Origin: JADLAT01 sp964348795
GTDB lineage: Bacteria > Pseudomonadota > Alphaproteobacteria > Micavibrionales > Micavibrionaceae
Direction of reading: 5' to 3'
Assembly: GCA_964348795.1 (NCBI GenBank)
Contig: CAYGDY010000012.1
Span: 1 to 64,000, forward strand
DNA length: 64,000 nucleotides
The notes beneath the pieces are model-generated. The model searched no databases. It had not been told where the DNA came from and saw only the letters and a program-made list of their open reading frames with translations. How positions within the stretch are numbered: position 1 is the first letter of the stretch; each line of letters starts with the position of its first letter. The translations under genes were made by a program, and so were the position numbers. Shown one piece after another: positions 1 through 8,926 of the stretch.

Positions 1-47
1 CCCTTCCCCCCTTGAACCCTCCCCTGTGCTCCGCTACACTCGCGAGC

Positions 48-842
48 ATGACCCCATCCGCCTCACACGACCCAAACCCAGAAAGCCGCTGGTTCGGCGA
101 TACGCAAGTCACGCCGGAGGAAAAAACCGCCCGTGTGCGCGGGGTGTTTGATTCGGTGGCAGAGAAATACGATCTCATGAATGACCTCATGTCCGGTGGG
201 CTTCACCGGCTGTGGAAGGATCATTTCGTCCGGCGCATCCGGCCTCGAGCGGGTATGGCCCTGCTCGATGTAGCCGGCGGGACGGGCGATATCGCCTTTC
301 GCCTGCACCGGAAAATCACCGCGCAAAGGTCAACAACGCCAACGCCCCCTATCACGGTTTTTGACCTCAACCCCCATATGCTCGAAGTCGGGCGGGACCG
401 CGCCGCTAATCAGGGCTGGCTTTCGGAATTTGAGTGGATCACCGGCAATGCCGAGGATCTGCCCTTTCCGGATAACAGCTTTGACATCTACACCATCGCC
501 TTTGGCCTGCGAAATGTGACGCATATCGATAAGGCGTTGGCCGAGGCCCACCGCGTGCTCAAATCCGGCGGGCGATTTTTTTGCTTGGAGTTCAGCCATG
601 TGGAGAACCCCGTGCTGGCCAAGGCATACGACCTGTATTCCACCCATATCATTCCCACGGTGGGGGGGCTGGTTACACATGACCGGAACAGTTACCAATA
701 CCTCGTTGAAAGTATTCGGAAATTCCCCGCACAAGCCGAGCTCGTGGGGCGTCTTGCACAGGCAGGCTTCCGGAATGCGGGCGTTTCCAACCTGTCTGGC
801 GGGATTGTTGCGCTTCATACCGGCACAAAAGACAGTCTTTAA
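48..842 (+). CDS. ubiE: Ubiquinone/menaquinone C-methyltransferase UbiE
   Basis: SAM-dependent C-methyltransferase of quinone biosynthesis. It methylates the ring of the 2-polyprenyl-6-methoxy-benzoquinol intermediate, and demethylmenaquinol in organisms that make menaquinone. The 264-residue protein has the family N-terminal segment VFDSVAEKYDLMNDLMSGG, SAM motif I LLDVAGGTGDIA near residue 75, and the later FGLRNVTHIDKAL and GGRFFCLEFS motifs. The ATG at 48 is preferred over an earlier in-frame start at 12 because the extra residues look unlike the family. The length is normal. The common neighbour ubiB is not next to it. The identification is firm from the motifs. Confidence 0.95.
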   Translation: MTPSASHDPNPESRWFGDTQVTPEEKTARVRGVFDSVAEKYDLMNDLMSGGLHRLWKDHFVRRIRPRAGMALLDVAGGTGDIAFRLHRKITAQRSTTPTPPITVFDLNPHMLEVGRDRAANQGWLSEFEWITGNAEDLPFPDNSFDIYTIAFGLRNVTHIDKALAEAHRVLKSGGRFFCLEFSHVENPVLAKAYDLYSTHIIPTVGGLVTHDRNSYQYLVESIRKFPAQAELVGRLAQAGFRNAGVSNLSGGIVALHTGTKDSL

Positions 843-1018
843 ATTTTCATAATTTTCAACATCTTGTAAATTTTTGTTGACAAGGGGGGCATTTCACGGC
901 AAAACCTACGCATCATTGACAACATTTTTATGGTTGCATGAATTTGTTTTGAGCAGGACTGTTGCGTAAAAAGGAATTCAGAACGCTATATTGACGAAGA
1001 GAAAAAGGACACTTTGAC

Positions 1019-1444
1019 ATGAATAACTTTACAAAATCTATCGTATACTCCGGCGTTGTTTTGGCCGCTGGTCTGGTCGCAATCTTTGCGATCTACAACA
1101 ACATGAACGGCAGTGCGCCTGTTTCCTCGATCGAGCCTGCTTCCGGTATGGAACAAGCGATTGATGCAACAACCGATGCCGCCGCACAAGCGGGCGAAGC
1201 CTCTGCTGAAGCCGCTGACACAGCCGCGCAAGCCACAGACGAAGCCGCACAAGCCGCTGAAACAGCCGCTCAAGCGACAGAAGAAGCCGCGCAAGCCGCT
1301 TCCGAAGCCAGTGATGCCGCCGCACAGGCTGTAGAAGGCGTTGCACCTTCTGCGTCCGGTGAAGCCGCACCAGCTGATGCCTCTGCACCTCCCGCTGAAG
1401 AAGCCACACCGGCTGAGACAGCCCCTGAAACAGCAGATCAATAA
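1019..1444 (+). CDS. Membrane-anchored alanine-rich heptad-repeat protein
   Basis: A 141-residue protein that I cannot assign to a family. Residues 9-26 form one hydrophobic segment that would act as an uncleaved anchor or a signal peptide. The rest is low complexity (Ala, Glu, Gln, Thr, Pro). From about residue 69 to 96 there are near-perfect heptads of the form AAQA followed by three residues (TDE, AET, TEE, ASE), which should make a long amphipathic helix. The tail is Pro/Ala/Glu-rich. It stands alone, with a good terminator just downstream. Most likely it is a periplasmic or envelope-spanning helical or spacer protein. Biased composition means that homology to other Ala-rich proteins would be meaningless. 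Confidence 0.7.
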   Translation: MNNFTKSIVYSGVVLAAGLVAIFAIYNNMNGSAPVSSIEPASGMEQAIDATTDAAAQAGEASAEAADTAAQATDEAAQAAETAAQATEEAAQAASEASDAAAQAVEGVAPSASGEAAPADASAPPAEEATPAETAPETADQ

Positions 1445-1470
1445 TCTGCTGTCTTTCCGCCTTGTTCAAA

Positions 1471-1500
1471 AGCCCCGCTTATGCAAGCGGGGCTTTTTTT
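1471..1500 (+). terminator. Rho-independent terminator
   Basis: A perfect 10-bp stem (AGCCCCGCTT with AAGCGGGGCT) encloses a 4-base loop and runs straight into seven T residues. It lies 27 bp after the stop codon of the Ala-rich protein gene and would end its transcript. Confidence 0.9.
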
Positions 1501-1534
1501 GTCTTGTTTCGCGCACCCTTACACCAAGGTTTCT

Positions 1535-1613
1535 CGTCATTGCGAGCATAGCGAAGCAATCCAGTTCTTTTTTTCTGGATCGCCACGGCTCCATGCGGAG
1601 CCTCGCGATGACG
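1535..1613. repeat. Dispersed palindromic repeat, family B, copy 1
   Basis: An imperfect inverted repeat opening with CGTCATTGCGAGC and closing with CTCGCGATGACG. The inner arms are CAATCCAG and CTGGATCG around a short T tract. A second copy with the same arms lies at 8927-9020. It is intergenic, between the Ala-rich protein gene and coaBC. The whole gap 1445-1749 holds the terminator, this repeat and no convincing gene. Confidence 0.75.
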
Positions 1614-1749
1614 GGTGAAGAAACCGTTCTCCCCGCCCCTTCCCTGTCACCCGCGCCGCAGGCGAAGGATCCCAAAAAAAAACTTCGCGCTTGCACGAAA
1701 CGCCGGCGCACCATAAGATCACAGCCATGCACACACAACGGTGGACGCG

Positions 1750-2979
1750 ATGCCTGATGCCTTGAACACTCCGCGGATTTTGCTCGTCATTTCGGGCGGG
1801 ATTGCGGCGTATAAATCGCTGGAGCTGATCCGCCTTCTCAAAAAACAGGGGGGCACAGTCCGGTGCATCCTGACGCAGGGGGGGGAGAAATTCGTGACCC
1901 CTTTCAGCGTCTCGGCCCTTTCCGGTGCGCCCGTTTACACCGATCTGTGGTCCCTCAAGGACGAGACGGACATGGGGCATATCCGGCTCTCGCGGGAAGC
2001 AGACCTCATCGTTGTGGCGCCCGCCAGTGCCCATATCATCGCGCAGATGGCCCACGGGCTGGCGGGGGATCTGGCCACCACCACCCTGCTGGCGGCGGAT
2101 AAACCCGTTTTGCTGGCGCCGGCCATGAACCACCGCATGTGGGCGCATCCGGCGACACAGGCCAACCTTGCCCTTCTGCAGGCGCGCGGCGTAGCGGTTC
2201 TCCCTCCCACAGCGGGCGATATGGCCTGCGGGGAAACGGGCATGGGCCGCATGGCGGAACCCGAAACCATTATGCAGACTATCCATGATATGCTCCACCC
2301 CCACCAGCCCTTGAAAGGCCTCAGGGCGCTTGTCACCGCCGGCCCGACCTTCGAGCCACTGGACCCCGTGCGTTTTATCGGGAACCGTTCTTCTGGCAAG
2401 CAAGGGTACGCAATCGCACGGGCGCTCCATAAGGCGGGGGCGCACGTGACCCTGATTTGCGGCCCTGTGACCCTGCCTGACCCTGTCGGGGTGCACACCT
2501 GTCATGTCGAGACCGCCCAGCAGATGCTGGAAGCCAGCCTTTCCGCCCTGCCTGCCGATATCGCCGTGTGCACAGCGGCGGTCAGCGACTGGTCCGCGCA
2601 GGATCCACAGGATCACAAAATCAAAAAACGCTCTGCGCACACCCCGCCCGTTCTGGCGCTGAAAGAAAATCCGGATATCCTGAAGACGCTGTCCCATCAC
2701 GAACACCGCCCGCGCCTTGTCATCGGCTTTTCTGCGGAAACACAGGATCTGCACACTCACACCCGCGAAAAACTGGCCCGCAAAGGGTGTGACTGGCTTC
2801 TGGCCAATCAGGTCGGGACCGGACAGCCTTCTGGACAGGAAGTCTTCGGGCAGGACACGACCCATATCATCCGCTTCACCGCCGGCACGACCGAGGACTG
2901 GGGCCCGCAAACCAAACAGGCTGTGGCAGAGCGTCTGGTCCAGACCATCACGGCGCATTGGGACAGGGGCGAGGCATGA
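1750..2979 (+). CDS. coaBC: Bifunctional phosphopantothenoylcysteine decarboxylase / phosphopantothenate-cysteine ligase
   Basis: Makes 4'-phosphopantetheine for coenzyme A in two steps: CTP-dependent ligation of cysteine to 4'-phosphopantothenate (CoaB), then FMN-dependent decarboxylation (CoaC). The N-terminal flavoprotein half shows LVISGGIAAYKSLELIR and the PxMNxxMW motif (APAMNHRMW). The C-terminal synthetase half shows TAGPTFEPLDPVRFIGNRSSG (written here as separate known segments) and the KIKK substrate loop. At 409 residues the length is typical. The ATG at 1750 is chosen; a GTG three codons upstream at 1741 is possible. Its stop overlaps the mutS start as ATGA, so the two are probably translationally coupled. 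The usual downstream dut is absent. Confidence 0.95.
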   Translation: MPDALNTPRILLVISGGIAAYKSLELIRLLKKQGGTVRCILTQGGEKFVTPFSVSALSGAPVYTDLWSLKDETDMGHIRLSREADLIVVAPASAHIIAQMAHGLAGDLATTTLLAADKPVLLAPAMNHRMWAHPATQANLALLQARGVAVLPPTAGDMACGETGMGRMAEPETIMQTIHDMLHPHQPLKGLRALVTAGPTFEPLDPVRFIGNRSSGKQGYAIARALHKAGAHVTLICGPVTLPDPVGVHTCHVETAQQMLEASLSALPADIAVCTAAVSDWSAQDPQDHKIKKRSAHTPPVLALKENPDILKTLSHHEHRPRLVIGFSAETQDLHTHTREKLARKGCDWLLANQVGTGQPSGQEVFGQDTTHIIRFTAGTTEDWGPQTKQAVAERLVQTITAHWDRGEA

Positions 2980-5663
2980 CTGCCACACCACAGCGCACGC
3001 CAACAACAGAAGAGTGTATGGCCGAAGGCCACACGCCCATGATGGCGCAATACCACGCGCTCAAAAGCCAGTATCCGGACACGCTCCTGTTCTACCGGAT
3101 GGGGGATTTCTACGAGATGTTTTACGACGATGCAGTGCAGTCAGCGCGGGCACTGGACATCACGCTTACCAAACGCGGCAAGTCGGGCGGAGAGGACATC
3201 CCCATGTGCGGGGTACCGTATCACGCCTGCGAGCCCTATCTGGCACGACTCATCAAGGCCGGATTCAAGGTTGCCATCTGCGAGCAGACCGAAACACCGG
3301 ACGAGGCCAAAGCCCGTATGAAGCGCGAGGGCAAACCCGCCTCCAAGGCGCTCATGCAACGGGGCGTGGTGCGGATCGTGACGCAAGGCACCCTGACAGA
3401 AGACTCCCTGCTGGAACCACGGGAAAACAATTATATCAGCACCCTGACTGAAATCGGCGGGCAGTACGGGCTGGCGTGGGCGGATCTGTCCACAGGCGCC
3501 TTTTGGGTGCAACCCTTGCTCAAAGATCATCTTCAGTCGGCGCTGGCGCGCATCAATCCCCGCGAAATCGTCCTGCCGGAGCCCTTGCGGGCGCTCTTTC
3601 CCCCTGACCCGCGCCTGACCTTCCAGCCCCCCACGATGTTCGACAGCGAAAACGGGCGGGCGCGTCTGGAAACACTGTTCGGCGTGGAAACACTGGAGGG
3701 GTTCGGGGCGTTCAGTCGGGCCGAGATTTCCGCCTCCGGCGCGCTCGTGGATTATATCCGCCGGACCCAGCTGGGGCACATGCCCTATCTCGAAAAACCC
3801 CGCCAGCTCTCTCAGGGCGGGCATGTGGAGATTGACCCTGCCACGCGCAGAAATCTCGAACTCACCCGCACGCTCTCGGGTGAACGCAAGGGAAGCCTGC
3901 TGGACACCATCGACCGGACCGTGACGGGCGCGGGGGCGCGGCTCCTGCAGGCCACCCTGTCCACGCCGCTCACCGATCTGCACACACTCAACACCCGACT
4001 GGGATATGTGGCCTTCCTGACGCAGGAACATGCCCTGCGGGGCATGCTCCGGTCTGCACTCGGGGAGATGACCGATATGGAGCGCGCACTGGGCCGGCTC
4101 AGCGCCCTGCGGGGCGGCCCCCGCGATCTGCTGGCGCTGGTCACGGGCCTGACGCAGGCCGAACGGATCCGAAGCGCGTTACAGGGTCATGATGAGGCAA
4201 AAACGGTTCTTTCGGACCTGTTGGACCCTCTGCGCGATCATCCCGCGCTGTCCGCCTTCCAGAACACACTGGCGCAGGCCCTGACCCCTGACCCCCCCGC
4301 CATGACGCGGGACGGCGGGTTTGTCGCCACAGGCTACCATCCGCGTCTGGATGAACTCAAGGCCCTGCAGGGCGATGGCAAGCGCCTGATAGCCGCGCTT
4401 CAGGCCCGTTATAAGGCACAGACCGGAATCGACACGCTCAAAATCACCTACAACAACATGCTGGGCTATTTTATCGAGGTGCCCGCCCGCAGGGCCGATG
4501 CGCTCCTCCTCCGGAAGGATGCGCCTGACCAGCCCTTTATCCACCGCCAGACGCTGGCCAATGCCGTGCGCTTTACTACGACAGAACTGGCAGAGCTGGA
4601 GCGAGATATTGCCTCGGCAGGAGACAAGGCGCAGGCGCTGGAGCTGGAAATTTTTGAACAGCTTCTGGCCACCGGCCTGTCGTTGTCGCACGAAATCGGG
4701 GCACGGGCGCGGGCCATTTCTGCGCTTGATCTTCACAGCGCGCTGGCGGAACTGGCTATGGAGAACGCCTACACACGCCCCCTGCTCGATGAGTCCATGG
4801 CCTTTGACATCGCAGGCGGACGGCATCCCGTGGTGGAACACGCGCTTAAAAAACAGCACACCGCCTTTGTCCCCAACGATTGCCGGCTCATGGACCCCCA
4901 ACGCCTCTGGCTTCTCACAGGTCCCAACATGGCGGGGAAATCGACCTACCTGCGGCAGAATGCGCTGATTGCCCTGCTGGCGCATATCGGGTCTTTTGTG
5001 CCGGCGGAGCGCGCCCATATCGGATTGATCGACCGCATCTTTTCGCGGGTGGGGGCGTCCGATGATCTGGCGCGGGGACAGTCCACCTTCATGGTGGAGA
5101 TGGTGGAGACCTCTGCGATCCTGAACCAGTCCACGCCCCGCTCCCTCGTAATTTTAGATGAAATCGGGCGCGGCACGGCGACCTTTGACGGGCTGTCCAT
5201 CGCCTGGGCCTGCGTGGAGCACCTGCACAATGTGAACCGGTGCAGGGCTCTGTTTGCGACGCATTACCACGAGCTGACGGCGCTCACCGCCACGCTGGAC
5301 TCTCTGGCGTCCTGCGCCCTGCAGGTGAAGGAATGGAAAGGCGATATCGTGTTTTTGCACACGGTGGCGGAAGGCGGGGCCGATCGTTCTTACGGCATTC
5401 ATGTGGCCAGACTGGCGGGCCTGCCGCGCCCCGTGATCGACCGCGCCAGCGCCATTCTGGCCCTCCTCCAGACGGGGGAGAAATCCGAAGCCCTGTCCCG
5501 CCTGACCGATGATCTCCCGCTGTTCTCGTCCCCGCCGGCGTCTCGGTCAACTGCGCCGTCCGCACTTCTTGAGATGCTCCGGCAGATCGATCCGGATTCC
5601 CTTTCCCCGCGGGACGCGCAAGGGGCGCTCTACACGCTCAAATCCCTGCTGGACGAACCATAA
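2976..5663 (+). CDS. mutS: DNA mismatch repair protein MutS
   Basis: The ATPase that recognises base mismatches and small loops in new DNA and recruits MutL. The 895-residue protein is of standard size. The mismatch-wedge motif is at residues 43-49 (GDFYEMF, with Phe45 and Glu47). The lever and clamp domains follow. The ATPase has Walker A GPNMAGKST near residue 649 and Walker B VILDEIGRGT. The tail EMLRQIDPDSLSPRDAQGAL matches the usual C-terminal segment. The start is set at 2976, where ATG overlaps the coaBC stop and is preceded by a GGGGCGAGG ribosome site. In-frame codons upstream would extend into coaBC and are unlikely. Confidence 0.97.
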   Translation: MTATPQRTPTTEECMAEGHTPMMAQYHALKSQYPDTLLFYRMGDFYEMFYDDAVQSARALDITLTKRGKSGGEDIPMCGVPYHACEPYLARLIKAGFKVAICEQTETPDEAKARMKREGKPASKALMQRGVVRIVTQGTLTEDSLLEPRENNYISTLTEIGGQYGLAWADLSTGAFWVQPLLKDHLQSALARINPREIVLPEPLRALFPPDPRLTFQPPTMFDSENGRARLETLFGVETLEGFGAFSRAEISASGALVDYIRRTQLGHMPYLEKPRQLSQGGHVEIDPATRRNLELTRTLSGERKGSLLDTIDRTVTGAGARLLQATLSTPLTDLHTLNTRLGYVAFLTQEHALRGMLRSALGEMTDMERALGRLSALRGGPRDLLALVTGLTQAERIRSALQGHDEAKTVLSDLLDPLRDHPALSAFQNTLAQALTPDPPAMTRDGGFVATGYHPRLDELKALQGDGKRLIAALQARYKAQTGIDTLKITYNNMLGYFIEVPARRADALLLRKDAPDQPFIHRQTLANAVRFTTTELAELERDIASAGDKAQALELEIFEQLLATGLSLSHEIGARARAISALDLHSALAELAMENAYTRPLLDESMAFDIAGGRHPVVEHALKKQHTAFVPNDCRLMDPQRLWLLTGPNMAGKSTYLRQNALIALLAHIGSFVPAERAHIGLIDRIFSRVGASDDLARGQSTFMVEMVETSAILNQSTPRSLVILDEIGRGTATFDGLSIAWACVEHLHNVNRCRALFATHYHELTALTATLDSLASCALQVKEWKGDIVFLHTVAEGGADRSYGIHVARLAGLPRPVIDRASAILALLQTGEKSEALSRLTDDLPLFSSPPASRSTAPSALLEMLRQIDPDSLSPRDAQGALYTLKSLLDEP

Positions 5664-5715
5664 TCCCCCCCTGTCACCACCGCCCCGCCTTTTTCGTCTT
5701 CCCACGCCCCTTCCC

Positions 5716-5782
5716 TGTCATTCTGAGCGAAGCGAAGAATCTCAAAACACGCCAGATCCTTCCGCTCCGCGTCAGGGTGACA
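5716..5782. repeat. Dispersed palindromic repeat, family A, copy 1
   Basis: Starts TGTCATTCTGAGCG and ends GTCAGGGTGACA, with inner arms GAAGAATCTC and AGATCCTTC. It is an imperfect long hairpin. Related copies lie at 7605-7668, 9069-9138, 11187-11257 and 54536-54604, and half copies near 26052 and 49247. Confidence 0.75.
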
Positions 5783-5900
5783 ATGCATAAAAACCTTGGT
5801 GTCTTAGCGCCTTGCTGGTTTACATTTTTTGAACCGCGAACACGCGAAGGCTTTCCGGTCTTCCCCGAATCCACAAAACGGATAAAAAAGGGGCCGCGCC

Positions 5901-6050
5901 CTACAGCGGCGCGAACGCGGCAGAGACCGCCGCAAAGGGACTGGGAATCCCCGCCATGGCAAATCCCACCTCAGCCGCCAGATGAAGGGCGGCAAAACCA
6001 AAAATACTCGACAGGCCCGATCCCGCGACGGCGGCAACATCTGCACTCAT
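5901..6050 (-). CDS. Possible small hydrophobic protein
   Basis: A 49-codon reading frame, ATG at 6050 to TAG at 5901, in the interval between mutS and the TerB-like gene. The product is almost entirely Ala, Gly, Val, Phe and Leu. It has two hydrophobic stretches, GSGLSSIFGFAALHLAAEVG and the following GFAMAGIPSPFAAV region, separated by a weakly polar His/Glu patch. It would span the membrane once or twice. The upstream ribosome site is weak (GGAAATGG at some distance). Third codon positions are GC-rich as in neighbouring genes, which supports coding. No family is recognised, and it could be a chance frame. Confidence 0.35.
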   Translation of the reverse strand: MSADVAAVAGSGLSSIFGFAALHLAAEVGFAMAGIPSPFAAVSAAFAPL

Positions 6051-6222
6051 AGTCCAACCATTTCCAATAAATTTAAACTGTCACAACATACATTTTCGGG
6101 GTGCCATGAATGCATCGCATCAACCGCACCACAGTCTTAAACCTGCGCCTGTTTTTTGGAGCTGTCAAAAAAAAACATTCCTGCATTGCAAAAAAAGCAT
6201 AGGAAAATGAAAAAAAGAAATT
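6051..6222. other. AT-rich intergenic stretch
   Basis: No gene, tRNA or clear terminator is seen here. The stretch is A/T-rich with several poly-A runs. It would hold the leader of the small hydrophobic ORF on the left and the 3' trailer of the TerB-like gene on the right. Confidence 0.5.
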
Positions 6223-6732
6223 TTATTTCCCGAAACGACCCGTCAAAAAGGCTTGCCGGAAGGAATACACCGCATTTTTGAAACGGGAGCGGCCCTTCCC
6301 CCAGTCCGAAGCATCAAGCGGATGGGGCCCATGCCCGCCGCCTTCCACGGCATCGTCCTCCAGCTCCAGCCCGACCGCCCCGACCAGATCATCCACATTG
6401 GCGCGCTTGAGGTGCATTTCCTGCAGGCGGAGCATGATCTTTTGTTCCTCCGGACCGAAATCACCATCCACATGCACGAGATTCCGCGCAAAGCGGAAGA
6501 AGGCAGACTGGTCCTGCAGGTCAGTAATCTGGAAAAACATACCCTCGACATCCTGCCCGTGCTTGATATCGTCTTCCAAAATCAACCGCTGTTCGGGAGA
6601 AAAGGGGATATCCTCCAGCGCCTCGGCCATAAAGCGCACTTCCTCCGCGCTGACAATGCTGTCCACATGCGCCAGCGCAAACAGGGTCCGCCACATGTAA
6701 AACTGACTACGGGTAATCAAAGGCTTTTGCAT
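6223..6732 (-). CDS. TerB-like (tellurite resistance TerB fold) protein
   Basis: A 169-residue soluble, mostly helical protein. Segments such as FALAHVDSIVSAEEVRFMAE and LVHVDGDFGPEEQKIMLRL are the two acidic metal-binding-like helices of the TerB/DjlA-N fold, where an Asp/Glu-rich loop follows a hydrophobic helix. The role of stand-alone TerB proteins is unclear; some relate to envelope or metal stress. The start is set at the ATG at 6732 because a strong AAGGAAGGGG ribosome site precedes it; upstream in-frame residues look like untranslated leader. The C-terminal 50 residues are basic and poorly structured. It lies downstream of cysE on the same strand and could be cotranscribed. Confidence 0.75.
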   Translation of the reverse strand: MQKPLITRSQFYMWRTLFALAHVDSIVSAEEVRFMAEALEDIPFSPEQRLILEDDIKHGQDVEGMFFQITDLQDQSAFFRFARNLVHVDGDFGPEEQKIMLRLQEMHLKRANVDDLVGAVGLELEDDAVEGGGHGPHPLDASDWGKGRSRFKNAVYSFRQAFLTGRFGK

Positions 6733-6837
6733 GGGGAACCCCTTCCTTGCTCTCGGGACACAGGCCGCCTGCCGCCACACCCGCCCTTCATTGAACCTTG
6801 TTTCGGGGCAGGGCACAAGGGGGAAAACACGCCCCGC

Positions 6838-7545
6838 CTACCCTTCGATTTTTTTCTTCCGTGCGCGGGGCTTTTTGAGGACCGGCGCCACCGTCTCCTC
6901 GCACGGCGCGGACGTGACAATATTCAGCTCCCGCTTGATATGCCCCATCTCCCGCACGATGCAATCAATCGTGAAGGTCACGCTCTCCATTTCCTCACGG
7001 CTGGGCATCCCGTAGGCGCGGGCTTCCTCGTCCCCGCCGATGACACGGGCGGGAATCCCCAGAGCCGTGCGCCCGTCCGGAATATCGCTGGTCACAACCG
7101 AGTTCGAGCCCACCTTGGCATGTGCGCCCACCGTAATATCGCCCAGAACCTGCGCGCCCGCCCCGATCATCGCGCCATTGCCGATCGTGGGATGGCGCTT
7201 TTGTCCCTTCTGGTCAGAACGCCCGACCCCGCCCAGCGTGACCCCATGATAGATCGTGACATCATCGCCGATGATGGCCGTCTGCCCGATCACCACGCCC
7301 GTGCCGTGGTCAATAAACAGCCGTTGACCGATCGTGGCCTGCGGATGGATCTCCACACCTGTCAAAAAACGCCCGAAATTGGCCAGACCACGGGCCAGTG
7401 CCCGCAGGCCCATCTCCCACAGTGCTTGCGACAACCGGTGGATCACCACCGCATGAAAGCCGTTATACGCCAGACAGACCTCCATAAAGGTCGGGCTGGC
7501 AGGGTCCCGTTTTTGAATGGCTCTGATATCGTCTAGCAATGACAT
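6838..7545 (-). CDS. cysE: Serine O-acetyltransferase
   Basis: Acetylates L-serine from acetyl-CoA to O-acetylserine, the committed step of cysteine synthesis. The 235-residue protein has a short helical N-terminus and then left-handed beta-helix hexapeptide repeats from about residue 65 to 175. The active-site segment FIDHGTGVVIG (Asp79, His80) and VTLGGVG are present. It belongs to the short CysE class that lacks the long N-terminal domain of the E. coli enzyme. The C-terminal tail is basic (RARKKKIEG). ATG at 7545 has an AAGGAG-like ribosome site. Its product feeds cysteine supply for Fe-S and CoA synthesis, but it is not linked to cysK here. Confidence 0.93.
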   Translation of the reverse strand: MSLLDDIRAIQKRDPASPTFMEVCLAYNGFHAVVIHRLSQALWEMGLRALARGLANFGRFLTGVEIHPQATIGQRLFIDHGTGVVIGQTAIIGDDVTIYHGVTLGGVGRSDQKGQKRHPTIGNGAMIGAGAQVLGDITVGAHAKVGSNSVVTSDIPDGRTALGIPARVIGGDEEARAYGMPSREEMESVTFTIDCIVREMGHIKRELNIVTSAPCEETVAPVLKKPRARKKKIEG

Positions 7546-7604
7546 AGTTTCTCCTTTTTATACCTCTTCATACTCTTTCTTGCTGTCATCTCCCCCCCCT
7601 TCTT

Positions 7605-7668
7605 TGTCATCCTGAACGAAAGTGAAGGATCTCATCAAAACAGATCCTTCGTTTCACTCAGGATGACA
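7605..7668. repeat. Dispersed palindromic repeat, family A, copy 2
   Basis: Begins TGTCATCCTGAAC and ends TCAGGATGACA, with inner arms GAAGGATCTC and AGATCCTTC. One of the best-paired copies. It lies between cysE and the DUF502 gene, where it could also form a hairpin near the 3' end of the DUF502 transcript. Confidence 0.8.
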
Positions 7669-7727
7669 GGGGAAGAAAACTTCGTGATCTTCGTGGTTCA
7701 AGTTTTTACTATCACCCCAAGCGCCCT

Positions 7728-8396
7728 CTACGGTGTCAAAATCCCCGCAGACACCACCATTTTCAAGCCCTCTTCCACACTCATCTCCAGTTTTTTCACG
7801 TCCGCTTCCGGCACAAACAGCAAATAGCCCGAAGTCGGGTTCGGAGAAGTGGGGACAAACACATTGAGCCAAGCCCCCGCAAGACGGCTTTTGATTTCCC
7901 CTTCCGTCCGGCCCGTCACAAAGCCCAGCGCCCAGACTCCGGCTTTCGGGTACTCCACCAGCACACATTCCCGAAACGCTTCGGACTGCGATGTCATGAC
8001 CGTCTCGAAAATCTGCTTGATCGCGCGGTACAGCGTACGGATCACAGGCATGCGCTGGACAAAAAACTCGGCGACCCTGATAAAAAAACGCCCCAGAATG
8101 TTCGTGGCAAACCAGCCGGCCACCACAAAAAACACAAGGGCCACAATCAGACCAAGGCCCGGAAACGTGGCGCGCCCGAACGGCGTTTCATAAAACTGGA
8201 CGGGCAACAGCCCCACCACATTGCGATCAATCGCCGTCACAAACAGGTAGGTCAGATAGACTGTAATCGTAATGGGGGCCGTGACCAGTATGCCCGCCAG
8301 AAAATACCCGCGCAGGCGCGCCCCGAACCGTGCCTTGTAAGAGAGGGGCGCAGGGTCCGGCAGGGTTTGTCGGGGATCATCGGGCAGGTCCGTCAT
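7728..8396 (-). CDS. DUF502 family inner-membrane protein
   Basis: A 222-residue membrane protein of the DUF502 family, common in alphaproteobacteria and plants, with no firmly established biochemical role. Two membrane segments are visible: GYFLAGILVTAPITITVYLT near residue 30 and FPGLGLIVALVFFVVAGWF near 78. The conserved family segment IRTLYRAIKQIFETV follows, then a soluble C-terminal domain with the typical VFVPTSPNPTSGYLLFVP. Length is usual. The ATG at 8396 is the first possible start. It is encoded alone, between a palindromic repeat and an AT-rich promoter-like interval shared with the divergent gene at 8570. Confidence 0.88.
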   Translation of the reverse strand: MTDLPDDPRQTLPDPAPLSYKARFGARLRGYFLAGILVTAPITITVYLTYLFVTAIDRNVVGLLPVQFYETPFGRATFPGLGLIVALVFFVVAGWFATNILGRFFIRVAEFFVQRMPVIRTLYRAIKQIFETVMTSQSEAFRECVLVEYPKAGVWALGFVTGRTEGEIKSRLAGAWLNVFVPTSPNPTSGYLLFVPEADVKKLEMSVEEGLKMVVSAGILTP

Positions 8397-8569
8397 GCAG
8401 GCATCATGGCGGGCCCGAGCCAGAAAAGCAAGAGCCTCCCGCGCCGCCTCCTACAGCGTAATTTTATTTCTTATTGTGGATAATTATATTTTTTTCTTGC
8501 GCCATGAAAGTGTTTCTTGAAAGGATAGATTTAATAAAATCTGGGAAATCATAAAAAGGAGGTGCCCCC

Positions 8570-8887
8570 ATGACCACAGTTGTCACCCTGTTTCAAGCCA
8601 AGGAACCAAAAATCGAGGCAAAAATCGGCTACACACGCGATCTCATTACCGAACAATACAACAATGCGGCAGACGCCATTCATCAGGCCGCCCAGAGCCT
8701 TTTGAAACTGAACGCTTTTCATCCAGAAGTGTCCGAAACGCCTGTCTTTGCCATCGTCACGGATCACGGCTCCGATATTGTCGAGGTCAAGGACGTGGTA
8801 GGCAAAAAACCTCTCACGGAAACCAGACTGGGCCCCGCTCAGAGCATCAGAGAACCCGTTCTTGTGCTCGGTTCCGGCATGGCATAA
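8570..8887 (+). CDS. Small soluble hypothetical protein
   Basis: A 105-residue protein of unknown family. It has no signal peptide or membrane segment. An amphipathic helix around residues 25-50 (NNAADAIHQAAQSLLKLNAF) is followed by beta-like stretches (VFAIVTDHGSDIVEVKDVVG). A very strong ribosome site, AAAGGAGGTG, lies 8 bp before the ATG, which makes translation likely. Its 170-bp leader is AT-rich. It stands alone, followed by two dispersed repeats. I can assign no function. Confidence 0.75.
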   Translation: MTTVVTLFQAKEPKIEAKIGYTRDLITEQYNNAADAIHQAAQSLLKLNAFHPEVSETPVFAIVTDHGSDIVEVKDVVGKKPLTETRLGPAQSIREPVLVLGSGMA

Positions 8888-8926
8888 TAGCGCGCAAGTT
8901 TTCCGTCACCCGCGAGCCGCCTTTTT

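Noticed and set aside
1537..3006. A 489-codon minus-strand frame opposite coaBC
   Set aside because: Shadow of coaBC, extended by repeat sequence.
6253..7536. A 427-codon plus-strand frame across the TerB-like and cysE genes
   Set aside because: Spans two well-supported genes on the other strand and shows no domain.
8475..8483. TGTGGATAA, a perfect DnaA box; another at 23811-23819
   Set aside because: One or two copies are expected by chance in 64 kb; no cluster and no origin features.
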